Assembly: GCA_038063975.1 (NCBI GenBank)
Contig: JBBTTY010000013.1
Location: 1-24,118 of the forward strand
Reading direction: 5' to 3'
DNA: 24,118 nucleotides
DNA from: UBA6065 sp038063975
Lineage (GTDB): Bacteria; Patescibacteriota; Minisyncoccia; Phycocordibacterales; UBA6065
In this document: piece after piece, positions 12,198 through 20,166 of the stretch
Layout: the number at the start of each line of letters is the position of its first letter
How positions within the stretch are numbered: the first letter of the stretch is position 1
Translations under genes and position numbers: made by a program
Notes under the pieces: generated by a model
What the model was told of the DNA's origin: nothing
The model's database searches: none
What the model saw: the letters and a program-made list of their open reading frames with translations, nothing else

Positions 12198-15100
12198 TTA
12201 TTCTTCTCCTCTGTAAGGATCATCCTTCGGCGTTACTTTATCAATCATCTCATATTTTGGACTACCTTTGTAACCAGAACCAGCTGGAATAAGACGGCCG
12301 ATGATGACATTTTCTTTCAGTCCTGTGAGTTTGTCTTCTGTGCCACGGATAGCAGCAGAAATAAAGATCCTGGTCGTGTGCTGAAATGACGCCGCCGAGA
12401 GAAAGCTCTGACGCGATAGAGATACTTCGGTTATACCCATGACGACGGATTCCGCAACAGCAAGAGTTTTGTCTGCCATTTTTACCTTTTCATTTTCAAT
12501 ATTGAAGTCGTATACATCGAGCAAATCATCAACAGAGAATTTAGTATCTCCGATGTCTGTGACACGCCTGCGAGAAAACATCTGTTTAACGATAATTTCA
12601 ATATGCTTGCGCGAAACAGTCTCGCCCTGAAGTTCATAGATTTTACCGATTTCGTGAATGATATATTCCATGGCCTTTTCTCTGCCTGAAAATTCAAATA
12701 TTTCATCTATATCGGCCGAACCATCCGTCAGAAATTGACCTTTTGTGACTTTATCGCCCATTTTTACCAATGCCATACGCTTATAATTGAATAGATACTC
12801 TATTTCAGAGGCTTTTTTGACTTTGCTTTTGTCTTCTATATCAGGCAGAATGGTAATGATTTTTTCTTTACCTTGATCTTTTACGGAAGAAACTGTGCCT
12901 GAAACAGTAGCGATAATGGCCGGATTTTTCGGTCGGCGTTTTTCAAAAACTTCTTCTACGCGAGGCAAACCTGAGGTAATGTCACCTCCGACGCTCGCTG
13001 TACCGCCGGCGTGAAATGTACGCATAGTGAGTTGGGTTCCCGGCTCACCTATAGCCTGAGCGGCAACCGTACCTACAGCTTCGCCTATATCAATGAGATG
13101 ATTCTTGCCGAGGTCTATACCGTAACATTGTTTACAAACACCGTGGAGAGTTTTACATGTCAATGGCGATCTGACACGCACTTCTGTTATATGAGTGCTT
13201 TCAATATTCGTAGCATCATGTTTTGACAAGAGATGCCCTTTTTTATAGGAAATCTTGCCGTCAGATGATTTTATATCGAGAGCTAGGATGCGACCACGGA
13301 TATTTTTAGCGATTGAGACCTCGATACCTGATATGCTTTCTTTCTTTATGATGATTGAATCTTTTGTTCCGCAATCTTCTTCCGTAACCATGACATCTTG
13401 GGCCACATCGAACAGTCGGCGCGTCAAATATCCTGCACGAGCAGTGTTGAGAGCCGTGTCCGTCAGACCTTTGCGGGCACCGTGAGTAGTGATGAAGTAT
13501 TCGATCGGAGTGAGACCCTCTTTCATGCCAGAAATAATCGGAAATTCGATGGTTTCGCCGGAAGTTGAAGTAATGAGACCTTTCATGCCTACCATTTGAG
13601 TAATGTTTCCAATGGAACCTCGAGCGCCAGATTTGATAATGTCAGTCACAGGACCATTTAATTCTAGAGAATCGGGAATCAATTTTTCTATATCTGACTT
13701 TGCCTTGTGCCAAATCTCCACGTTTTTTCTGACCCGTTCATCTTCAGACAACAGCCCTTCACCAAATTGATCATTGACCATTTCTGATTCAGCTTTGGAC
13801 ATAGATATGACGGCTCCCTTGCCGGCAGGTTCTATGACATCGTCTATACCCCAAGTGATACCTGAATAAGTAGTGTAAGTGAAGCCAAATGTTTTTATTT
13901 TGTCGAGAATAAACGGCACTTTGTCTATGCCATAACGCACGATGAGCTCGTCTACGATAACTGATATGGTTTTTCTATCAATTTCTTTGTTGATGAAGGG
14001 ATAGTCAGTTGGCAAAATATCGTTGAAGAGAATACGACCAATGGTCGTTTCAAATACCTTGTCTTTGAATTCAGCATATTTCAAATTTTTCGGAGCCAGT
14101 ACTTTGATATTGGCGCGATAGGAAACTGCGCCGAAATCAGCTGCTAGAATAGCGATTTCCGGAGATTCGAATATCTTACCATCACCTTTTTCTGCTTTTA
14201 CGTGTTTGGTCATCCAATATGCTCCGAGCACAATATCGAGCATTTTGTTTATGAGTGTCGGATCGCCAGAACCAGGCTTCAAGATGTTCTTGTCGGAAGC
14301 CATGATTTCTTTTGCTTCTTTTTGAGCTTCAGGTGAGAGAGGAACGTGAACGGCCATCTGATCACCGTCAAAGTCGGCATTAAAAGCCGAACAGACAAGT
14401 GGGTGTATTTGGATAGCATTGCCTTCGATGAGAATCGGCCGGAAAGCCTGAATACCCAGTCGGTGGAGGGTCGGGGCACGATTGAGGAGTACATACTTGC
14501 CATCAATTACTTTTTCGAGAATGGCCCAGACTTCAGGAATTCCTTCTTCTATGAGGCGAGACGCGCCACGGATATTGTAAGCCAGTTCAGTTTTTAGAAG
14601 TTCTGAAATAACAAAAGGCTTAAACAGCTCGAGAGCCATGTGTTTTGGCAGACCGCATTGATCGAGGGCCAGTTCGGGACCAACGACGATGACCGATCGG
14701 CCTGAATAATCAACGCGTTTGCCGAGGAGATTGCCTCGCAGGAGTCCGCGTTTGCCTTTGAGGTTGTCAGCTAGAGATTTGAGAGCGCGCTTTGCAGCCA
14801 GAGACCCAGCGGCGGTCGTCGAGTTGCCGTGACGGATGGAATTGTCAATCAGGGCGTCTACCGCTTCTTGGAGAATGCGTTTTTCATTTCGCAAAATAAC
14901 ATCAGGAGCATTAATTTCTTTCAGTTTTGCTAGACGATTGTTTCTGTTTATAACGCGTCGATAGAGATCGTTGACATCTGACGTGGCATAACGACCACCA
15001 TCGAGAGGAACCATGGGACGGAGTGCTGGCGGAATGACGGGAATGCGTGATAGAAACATCCATTCCGGTCTAGTGCCACTCTTTATCATAGACCTGATCA

Positions 15101-15881
15101 CAGAGAGTCTGCGATTCATTTTGTCTCTCTCTAAACTATTGGCTTTTTCCAGATCAGAAACCACTTTTGCCTCTAATTTTTTGAGATCTATATTTTTGCA
15201 AATATTATATATTGTCTCCGCACCAATACCAGCCTCAAAGAGAGTCGAATATTTCATGGCATATTTGCCATATTCCAACTCATCGAGAACGACACCCTGT
15301 TCTATGGCTCCAATTTCTTTTTTGGTGGCCTGATACATGTTTTTGAGGGCTTCTTTTGTCTTTTCGTCTTGGACAGTTTTGGCTTTGGTTTTGAATTCGG
15401 ATTCGAGATCGCGCATTATTTCGGCGCGAGCGGTTTCGTGGACGATTGTAACAATGTAACCAGCAAAGTAAATAACTTTTTCCAAATCCGCCGTAGTCAT
15501 GCCGAGAATGATGCCAAGACGAGACGGCATAGAGCGCAAAAACCATATATGAGAAACGGGAGTAGCCAGTTCTATATGACCCATTCTCTCGCGACGGACA
15601 ATCGAGCGGGTGATTTCTACTCCGCATTTTTCACAGACAATGCCTTTGTATCTGATCCCGCGATATTTGCCACAGTAACATTCATAATCTTTTTCCGGAC
15701 CAAAAATTTTCTCGTCAAAAAGGCCGTTTTTCTCGGAGCGCTGGGTGCGGTAATTTATAGTCTCCGGCTTTGTCACTTCTCCGAAAGACCACTCTTTTAT
15801 GCGTTCCGGCGAAGCCAAACGTAGAGCTACCACATCAAAATTTGTCTGCTCGCTCGATCTATTTCTAGGTGTATATGCCAT
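12198..15881 (-). CDS. rpoC: RNA polymerase beta' subunit
   Basis: Largest RNA polymerase subunit, carrying the catalytic magnesium. The zinc-binding module is at the N-terminus (CYCGKYRGIRYKGIVCEKCGVEI). The active-site motif NADFDGDQMAVH spans residues 501-512, with Asp503, Asp505 and Asp507. The bridge helix and trigger loop follow (GARGSIGNITQMVGMKGLI; PIEYFITTHGARKGLTDTALNTARAGYLTRRL). A second zinc site is seen as CGTKDS...CKTLHGVCKQCYG. At 1227 aa it is a single intact chain with no intein and no large lineage insert. The start is 4 bp after the rpoB stop, so translation is probably coupled. Confidence 0.98.
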   Translation of the reverse strand: MAYTPRNRSSEQTNFDVVALRLASPERIKEWSFGEVTKPETINYRTQRSEKNGLFDEKIFGPEKDYECYCGKYRGIRYKGIVCEKCGVEITRSIVRRERMGHIELATPVSHIWFLRSMPSRLGIILGMTTADLEKVIYFAGYIVTIVHETARAEIMRDLESEFKTKAKTVQDEKTKEALKNMYQATKKEIGAIEQGVVLDELEYGKYAMKYSTLFEAGIGAETIYNICKNIDLKKLEAKVVSDLEKANSLERDKMNRRLSVIRSMIKSGTRPEWMFLSRIPVIPPALRPMVPLDGGRYATSDVNDLYRRVINRNNRLAKLKEINAPDVILRNEKRILQEAVDALIDNSIRHGNSTTAAGSLAAKRALKSLADNLKGKRGLLRGNLLGKRVDYSGRSVIVVGPELALDQCGLPKHMALELFKPFVISELLKTELAYNIRGASRLIEEGIPEVWAILEKVIDGKYVLLNRAPTLHRLGIQAFRPILIEGNAIQIHPLVCSAFNADFDGDQMAVHVPLSPEAQKEAKEIMASDKNILKPGSGDPTLINKMLDIVLGAYWMTKHVKAEKGDGKIFESPEIAILAADFGAVSYRANIKVLAPKNLKYAEFKDKVFETTIGRILFNDILPTDYPFINKEIDRKTISVIVDELIVRYGIDKVPFILDKIKTFGFTYTTYSGITWGIDDVIEPAGKGAVISMSKAESEMVNDQFGEGLLSEDERVRKNVEIWHKAKSDIEKLIPDSLELNGPVTDIIKSGARGSIGNITQMVGMKGLITSTSGETIEFPIISGMKEGLTPIEYFITTHGARKGLTDTALNTARAGYLTRRLFDVAQDVMVTEEDCGTKDSIIIKKESISGIEVSIAKNIRGRILALDIKSSDGKISYKKGHLLSKHDATNIESTHITEVRVRSPLTCKTLHGVCKQCYGIDLGKNHLIDIGEAVGTVAAQAIGEPGTQLTMRTFHAGGTASVGGDITSGLPRVEEVFEKRRPKNPAIIATVSGTVSSVKDQGKEKIITILPDIEDKSKVKKASEIEYLFNYKRMALVKMGDKVTKGQFLTDGSADIDEIFEFSGREKAMEYIIHEIGKIYELQGETVSRKHIEIIVKQMFSRRRVTDIGDTKFSVDDLLDVYDFNIENEKVKMADKTLAVAESVVMGITEVSLSRQSFLSAASFQHTTRIFISAAIRGTEDKLTGLKENVIIGRLIPAGSGYKGSPKYEMIDKVTPKDDPYRGEE

Positions 15882-15885
15882 AAAT

Positions 15886-18800
15886 TTATTTTCTTTTGTT
15901 TATATCTCTGCCGTCTTTGCGCAGTTCGACATCCAATGCCAGTCCTCGGAGACTGTTCAGCAATACATGGAAAGATGCCGGAATATTCGGCGGTTGTAGT
16001 TTTTCGCCTTTTACAATCGAATCAAATGTTTGAGAGCGGCCTTGGATATCATCCGATTTGACCGTCAGAATTTCACGGAGAGTATAAGCCGCACCGTGAC
16101 CGAGCAGTGCCCAGACTTCCATTTCTCCAAATCTCTGTCCCCCTCCCTGTGCCTTGCCTCCGAGAGGCTGTTGGGTAATGAGCGAGTACGGACCAATCGA
16201 ACGCATGTGAATCTTGTCCTCAACCATGTGGTGGAGCTTCAGTATGTACATATAGCCAACGGAAATATCCTGTTGGAACTTTTCACCTGTGCGACCATCA
16301 TAGAGAGGAATTTTTCCGTTAGCAGGCAGACCGGCTTTTACGAGTTCTTGTTTAATTTCTTCGCCCGTAGCACCAGAAAAAGGTGGCACGATTGCTTGAT
16401 AATTTAGAGTATGAGCAGCCATACCGAGGTGAAGTTCCAAAATCTGACCGAGATTCATACGAGACGGCACGCCAAGAGGTGTGAGAATGACATCAATAGG
16501 CGTTCCATCGGCCATGTATGGCATGTCTTCTTCTGGCAAAATACGAGAGATGACGCCTTTGTTTCCGTGACGACCAGCGAGCTTGTCGCCGACAGACACT
16601 GTACGGAGTTGAGCGACCTCTACGTGAATTCGTTTTATGATACCCGATTCGAGCTTGTCGCCTTTTTCACGGGAGAAAACTTTGATGGAAATAATGCGAC
16701 CGCGCTTACCTCCTTCCATCCGTTTGGAAGTATCTTTGACGTCGCGGGCCTTTTCTCCAAAAATCGATCGGAGCAGGCGTTCTTCGGGGGTGAGCTGGGT
16801 TTCGCCCTTTGGCGTGATTTTACCGACCAAAATATCGCCAGAGCGGACTTCGGCGCCTATGCGGATAATACCGTCTTCGTCGAGGTTGCGGAGCTTGCCT
16901 TCGCCTACATTTGGAATGTCGTGAGTGGTAATTTCAGGTCCCAATTTTGTATCGCGAACATTGACGACAAATTCCTCTATATGAATAGAAGTGAATTTTG
17001 AATTCTTGACAACGCGTTCGGAAATGATGATGGCGTCTTCGTAGTTTGCGCCGGACCATGACATAAAGGCCACGAGCATGTTTTGGCCGAGAGCGATTTG
17101 ACCCATATCAGATGAAGAAGCGTCGGAGAGAACTTGGCCTTTTTCAACCTTGTCGCCAAGATTTACTACTGGACGCTGATGATATGCCGTAAATCCATTT
17201 GTTCTCTGAAAAGAAATTAATTTGTATGTTTTCTCTTTACTTTTAGCGCCCTTAAAAACAATATGCTCTGCGTCAACGGCTGTAACAATGCCGTCTTCTG
17301 GAGCCAGAATTATTCTGCCTGTATATTCAGCGGCTTTTGCTTCTATACCTGTGGCGACTAGAGGAGCTTCTGGAATAATGCACGGCGTCGCTTGTTTCTG
17401 CATGTTCGAACCCATAAGCGCTCGATTGGCATCGTCATGGTTGAGAAACGGAATCATGTTTGTAGCAATGGAGAATGCCTGATTGGTAGAGACGTCTATA
17501 AAATCTACCTCCTCACGGGAAACAATCGCCGGACTGCCGTCTCGGCGCACTTCCACTACTTCCTCGGTTATTTTACCTTCTTTATCATAAGTAGTGGCGG
17601 CATGGGCAATCCTATGACTCTCTTCTTCGAGAGCGTTCAAATAAATGATTTCTTTGGTCACTTTGCCGTTCTTTACGCGAGCATATGGAGTCTCTATCAT
17701 GCCGAAATTATTGAGACGGGCATATGTGGAAAGGCGCAAAATGAGACCGATATTCGGACCTTCAGGAGTATGTATCGGACAGAGACGACCGTAGTGGGAC
17801 GGATGGACGTCGCGCACTTCGAAACCCGCTCTCTCGCGTGTGAGACCTCCAGGACCGAGAGCGGAGAGAGTGCGTAAATGTTCGAGCTCGGAAAGAATGT
17901 TTTCCTGCTGCATGAATTGCGAAAGTTGGTTTGTGGTGAAAAATTCTTTGAGGCGAGCTTGGAGGGGTCTGGGAGAAACGAAAGTCAGAGGTGTTGTGGT
18001 GTCAGGCTCTATAGTAGACATCCTGTCTTGAATGTTTCGTTTCATTTGGGAGAGACCAATGCGCAATTTCTGCTGCATCAATTCGCCAACATAGCGGACA
18101 CGTCTGGAGCCGAGATGATCGATGTCGTCTTCCATGGCATCGAGCTCATTGTTGAGGTGAATGATGTGACTGACGATGGTAGCCAAATTTTCCGCGTCTA
18201 TGGTTTTCTTTTCAAGAGATTTATCGTCCATCGGCTTGCCAAATCTTTTGTTGAAGCGGAAACGACCGACATTGGAGAGATCATATCGATCTTTGTGAAA
18301 GAGACCGGAGATGAATTCCCGAGCATTGTCCGCTGTGGCCAGATCGCCATCACGCAGACGTTTATGGATTTCAACATAAGCATCAGAAATAGTTTTAGCT
18401 GTATCTTTGGCGAGACATGCGACTATAATTTTATGCGCTGTCTCATCACCTTTGAAGTAGGCCAGAATCTTTTCGTCCGTATCGGCCCCGAGAACGCGCA
18501 AGAGAGCCGTAACCATAAACTTTCTCTTGCGATCTATGCGAGCATAGAGAGTACCATCTGTGTCGGTTTCAATTTCGAGCCAGACACCGCGGGCAGGGAT
18601 AACCTTGGCACCGAAAACCATCTTGCCTTTTACTTCATCGGATGTGAAAAAGACACCAAAAGAACGGGCCAATTGAGGTACGATGACGCGTTCTATGCCG
18701 TTTATGATGAAAGTGCCATGATCAGTCATCAGAGGAAAATCAGCCAGGAAGATTTCCTGCTCTTTTTCCGAATTGAGCATTTTATTTTTTAGTTTTATCT

Positions 18801-19059
18801 TGATCTTTAGAGGCGCTTCGTATGAGAGTTTGTTGTCTTTGGCAAAATGTTCACCATGTTTTGCTTCTGCCAGTTCAAAACCGGTGAAAGAAAGCTCGAA
18901 TTTTTTGTCTGAGTAGTCTTTGATAGGAGAAAATTCCTGGAAGAGGTCGGTCAGGCCTTTTTCCACCAGCCACTTGAATGATGTGGTCTGCGCTTCTACT
19001 AGGTTTGGAATATCCACTAGGGCTTCCTTCCATCGGCCGAAATATTTTTGTTGACGCAT
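15886..19059 (-). CDS. rpoB: RNA polymerase beta subunit
   Basis: Second largest RNA polymerase subunit. I chose the ATG at 19059 (MRQQKYFGRWKEALVDIPNLVEAQ), where the family similarity starts; a frame open to 19107 runs into the palindromic element. Length is 1057 aa. Conserved parts: LADFPLMTDHGTFIINGIERVIVPQL, the rifampicin-pocket block LSQFMQQENILSELEHLRTLSALGPGGLTRERAGFEVRDVHPSHYGRLCPI, and the C-terminal GGQRFGEMEVWALLGHGAAYTLREIL. In that pocket E. coli Asp516 is Gln (residue 384) and Arg529 is Thr (residue 397); both contact the drug. It is first in its operon. Upstream lie a palindromic element and a distal promoter. Confidence 0.98.
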   Translation of the reverse strand: MRQQKYFGRWKEALVDIPNLVEAQTTSFKWLVEKGLTDLFQEFSPIKDYSDKKFELSFTGFELAEAKHGEHFAKDNKLSYEAPLKIKIKLKNKMLNSEKEQEIFLADFPLMTDHGTFIINGIERVIVPQLARSFGVFFTSDEVKGKMVFGAKVIPARGVWLEIETDTDGTLYARIDRKRKFMVTALLRVLGADTDEKILAYFKGDETAHKIIVACLAKDTAKTISDAYVEIHKRLRDGDLATADNAREFISGLFHKDRYDLSNVGRFRFNKRFGKPMDDKSLEKKTIDAENLATIVSHIIHLNNELDAMEDDIDHLGSRRVRYVGELMQQKLRIGLSQMKRNIQDRMSTIEPDTTTPLTFVSPRPLQARLKEFFTTNQLSQFMQQENILSELEHLRTLSALGPGGLTRERAGFEVRDVHPSHYGRLCPIHTPEGPNIGLILRLSTYARLNNFGMIETPYARVKNGKVTKEIIYLNALEEESHRIAHAATTYDKEGKITEEVVEVRRDGSPAIVSREEVDFIDVSTNQAFSIATNMIPFLNHDDANRALMGSNMQKQATPCIIPEAPLVATGIEAKAAEYTGRIILAPEDGIVTAVDAEHIVFKGAKSKEKTYKLISFQRTNGFTAYHQRPVVNLGDKVEKGQVLSDASSSDMGQIALGQNMLVAFMSWSGANYEDAIIISERVVKNSKFTSIHIEEFVVNVRDTKLGPEITTHDIPNVGEGKLRNLDEDGIIRIGAEVRSGDILVGKITPKGETQLTPEERLLRSIFGEKARDVKDTSKRMEGGKRGRIISIKVFSREKGDKLESGIIKRIHVEVAQLRTVSVGDKLAGRHGNKGVISRILPEEDMPYMADGTPIDVILTPLGVPSRMNLGQILELHLGMAAHTLNYQAIVPPFSGATGEEIKQELVKAGLPANGKIPLYDGRTGEKFQQDISVGYMYILKLHHMVEDKIHMRSIGPYSLITQQPLGGKAQGGGQRFGEMEVWALLGHGAAYTLREILTVKSDDIQGRSQTFDSIVKGEKLQPPNIPASFHVLLNSLRGLALDVELRKDGRDINKRK

Positions 19060-19068
19060 AATAAAAAA

Positions 19069-19074
19069 ATTATA
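19069..19074 (-). promoter_or_regulatory. Possible proximal -10 box of rpoB
   Basis: TATAAT on the minus strand ends 9 bases before the rpoB ATG. No good -35 is seen; that position falls in the right arm of the palindromic element. It may only be part of the AT-rich gap. Confidence 0.3.
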
Positions 19075-19080
19075 ATATTG

Positions 19081-19187
19081 GGAAGCAGAAGTGAACTCGT
19101 GGAGCACGGAATTTTTCTTGCTAGAAAAATTCCTCGGCTTCGGCCTCGTCAGGCCTCAGGCGTCTCCACTCGTTCACTTCTACTTCC
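19081..19187 (-). repeat. Long palindromic structured element, copy 2 (rpoB leader)
   Basis: Read on the minus strand the ends are GGAAGTAGAAGTGAAC and GTTCACTTCTGCTTCC, followed inward by a tandem GA/GA loop and GTGGAG/CTCCAC. Inside are GC-rich hairpins and a perfect 11-bp stem (GGAATTTTTCT with AGAAAAATTCC) with loop AGCA. Order, ends, GA/GA loop and AGCA-capped last hairpin match copy 1 at 9025-9140, while most stem bases differ in paired fashion. It ends 21 bases before the rpoB start, so it would be part of the leader RNA. Confidence 0.7.
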
Positions 19188-19389
19188 CTCCCTTATCTTC
19201 TAAACCCGATAAAGACGGCAAAAGATGATAAAAACCGAACAAAACGCAAAAATACCTTTTACAAAAGGCATATCACGTCTGTTGGTTCGTCTTTATGAAA
19301 TTTTAAGCAAGAAAAGGACTAAAAATCCTAGAAACCCTAAATAATCCTTCAGTTTCCCCCAGAACTCAATCTCGCTTGAAGTTACAAAC
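19188..19389 (-). other. Distal rpoB leader, no gene seen
   Basis: About 200 bases without a convincing ORF. If the promoter at 19390-19418 is used, this is the 5' leader of rpoB mRNA. One short palindrome is present, CCTTTT-AC-AAAAGG at 19255-19268. No ribosomal protein gene precedes rpoB, unlike the usual rplJ-rplL-rpoB order. Confidence 0.5.
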
Positions 19390-19418
19390 AGTATACATCA
19401 CGATGCTTTTATTGTCTA
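19390..19418 (-). promoter_or_regulatory. Distal promoter of the rpoB-rpoC-dnaG-rpoD operon
   Basis: Minus-strand TAGACA (19413-19418) and TATACT (19390-19395) with a 17-bp spacer. The start is near 19383, about 320 bases before the rpoB ATG. Its -35 directly abuts the -35 of a plus-strand promoter, and both lie on a palindrome. Confidence 0.6.
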
Positions 19419-19437
19419 TTGACTTTTATAGACAATA
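19410..19437. promoter_or_regulatory. Palindromic operator between divergent promoters
   Basis: TATTGTCTAT (19410-19419), 8-base spacer, ATAGACAATA (19428-19437): a perfect 10-bp inverted repeat with half-site centres 18 bp apart. It covers the -35 boxes of both promoters, the layout of a repressor site. The regulator is not identified. Confidence 0.65.
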
Positions 19438-19447
19438 GGTGTATACT
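19419..19447 (+). promoter_or_regulatory. Plus-strand promoter divergent from rpoB
   Basis: TTGACT (19419-19424) and TATACT (19442-19447) with a 17-bp spacer. The start is near 19454-19457. It drives a short unit ending at the terminator at 19530-19560. Confidence 0.7.
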
Positions 19448-19456
19448 ATGTGGCAA

Positions 19457-19510
19457 ATGAACCCCCTAAATTCCACCCTCAACGTTCAATTGCCGGAAAA
19501 TCTGCGATAA
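19457..19510 (+). CDS. 17-codon leaderless peptide, possible ribbon-helix-helix remnant
   Basis: The ATG lies 9 bases past the -10 box and encodes MNPLNSTLNVQLPENLR, then stop. STLNVQLPENLR resembles the first strand and turn of ribbon-helix-helix repressors, as in many antitoxins. Shifting frame at the stop continues DNIKDSLFKNSL, which would fit a following helix. So this may be a broken autorepressor whose operator survives at the promoter, a real small peptide, or chance within a small RNA. A GTG at 19450 opens a different 52-codon frame that I do not recognise. Confidence 0.3.
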   Translation: MNPLNSTLNVQLPENLR

Positions 19511-19529
19511 CATCAAGGATTCTCTGTTT

Positions 19530-19560
19530 AAAAACTCGCTTTACCGCAAGTTTTTGTTTT
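19530..19560 (+). terminator. Terminator of the short plus-strand unit
   Basis: AAAAACTCGC (19530-19539) pairs with GCAAGTTTTT (19546-19555) with one mismatch, and TTTTT follows after a G. It limits the RNA from the 19419-19447 promoter to about 105 bases. Confidence 0.6.
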
Positions 19561-19575
19561 TGCCTAAAGTTGAGT

Positions 19576-19603
19576 TTGACACTGAAAATATATCAGCTAT
19601 ACT
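19576..19603 (+). promoter_or_regulatory. Promoter of a candidate small RNA
   Basis: TTGACA (19576-19581, perfect) and TATACT (19598-19603) with a 16-bp spacer. The start is near 19610. Confidence 0.65.
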
Positions 19604-19609
19604 TATAGG

Positions 19610-19689
19610 TACAAGTACCTTCGGGTTTACCCTCGCAAGAGGGAGAAAAGTGAAAAGCTGTTAGAGGAAATCTCTAACAGCTTTTCGTA
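19610..19689 (+). ncRNA. Candidate small RNA convergent with mazF
   Basis: A strong promoter is followed by about 40 bases with a CCCTC-GCAA-GAGGG hairpin (19630-19643, GNRA-type loop), then the 14-bp terminator hairpin shared with the MazF gene. No sensible ORF fits; GTG AAA AGC TGT TAG is only 4 codons. The expected RNA is about 75-80 bases and antisense to the 3' end of the toxin gene. No known family is recognised. Confidence 0.4.
19653..19685. terminator. Bidirectional terminator at the MazF gene end
   Basis: AAAAGCTGTTAGAG (19653-19666) and CTCTAACAGCTTTT (19672-19685) form a perfect 14-bp stem with a 5-base loop. T runs occur on both strands. The MazF stop codon lies inside the hairpin. 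Confidence 0.85.
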
Positions 19690-20047
19690 CTTGTTCGAAT
19701 ATTTCTGGTGTTAAGAAACCAATCTTTTCAACAAATCGTTTTGTGTCAACCACACGTATTTGTGATAAAATAGCCGAAGCTTCTTTCTCTGCTATTAATC
19801 CCACAGGAATTCTTAACTTATGTTTTTGATTTGAAGAAGTAAGCGGCACAATCAAGCATGTTTGAAGACTTAATCCTTTTAAAATTAAAACTGGACGTAA
19901 ATAATCTAATCCTGAACCATCCTGTTCAAAACCGATGTTTACCCCAAGTGAACACCACCAAATATGGCGTTCGTGGTAAACCTTATTTGTTTTCACACTA
20001 TGAATAATTTTTTTACTTTCATTCCACCTATCAAAATCTTTTTGCAT
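19661..20047 (-). CDS. PemK/MazF-family endoribonuclease toxin
   Basis: A 128-aa protein with YHERHIWWCSLGVNIGFEQDG, LRPVLILKGLSLQTCLIVPLTSS and LSQIRVVDTKRFVEKIGFL. This is the PemK/MazF barrel with its conserved RPVLIL, VPLTSS and SQIRVVDxKRF blocks. Members cut mRNA at short sequence motifs and are held inactive by an antitoxin. An N-terminal extension of about 25 residues precedes the barrel. No antitoxin is adjacent: the 120 bases upstream hold no ORF. It may be an orphan, use a distant antitoxin, or relate to the RHH-like remnant at 19457. The ATG at 20047 has GGAG one base upstream, too close for a normal Shine-Dalgarno. Confidence 0.88.
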   Translation of the reverse strand: MQKDFDRWNESKKIIHSVKTNKVYHERHIWWCSLGVNIGFEQDGSGLDYLRPVLILKGLSLQTCLIVPLTSSNQKHKLRIPVGLIAEKEASAILSQIRVVDTKRFVEKIGFLTPEIFEQVRKAVRDFL

Positions 20048-20101
20048 GCTCCAAACTTAGCAAAACAAAGATAAAGAAAAGATAAAGTTTCGCACAGTCG
20101 G

Positions 20102-20110
20102 TGTGGATAA
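20102..20110 (-). promoter_or_regulatory. Single DnaA-box match
   Basis: TTATCCACA on the minus strand is a perfect match to the E. coli DnaA box. It lies in an AT-rich gap upstream of the MazF gene with tandem GATAAAG copies nearby (about 20069-20088). One box alone does not make an origin. Confidence 0.3.
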
Positions 20111-20166
20111 CTTTTCAATCATAGAAAATCTTATATATGTGCCGCTTATGCAATTTTGATAGAACT

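Noticed and set aside
17878..18792. 304-codon plus-strand ORF
   Set aside because: Antisense to conserved rpoB sequence.
19450..19608. 52-codon ORF from GTG
   Set aside because: The GTG lies 2 bases after the -10 box, so it would be upstream of the transcript start, and the protein is not recognisable.
20048..20166. Replication origin around the single DnaA box
   Set aside because: Only one box, and no dnaA, dnaN or box cluster nearby.
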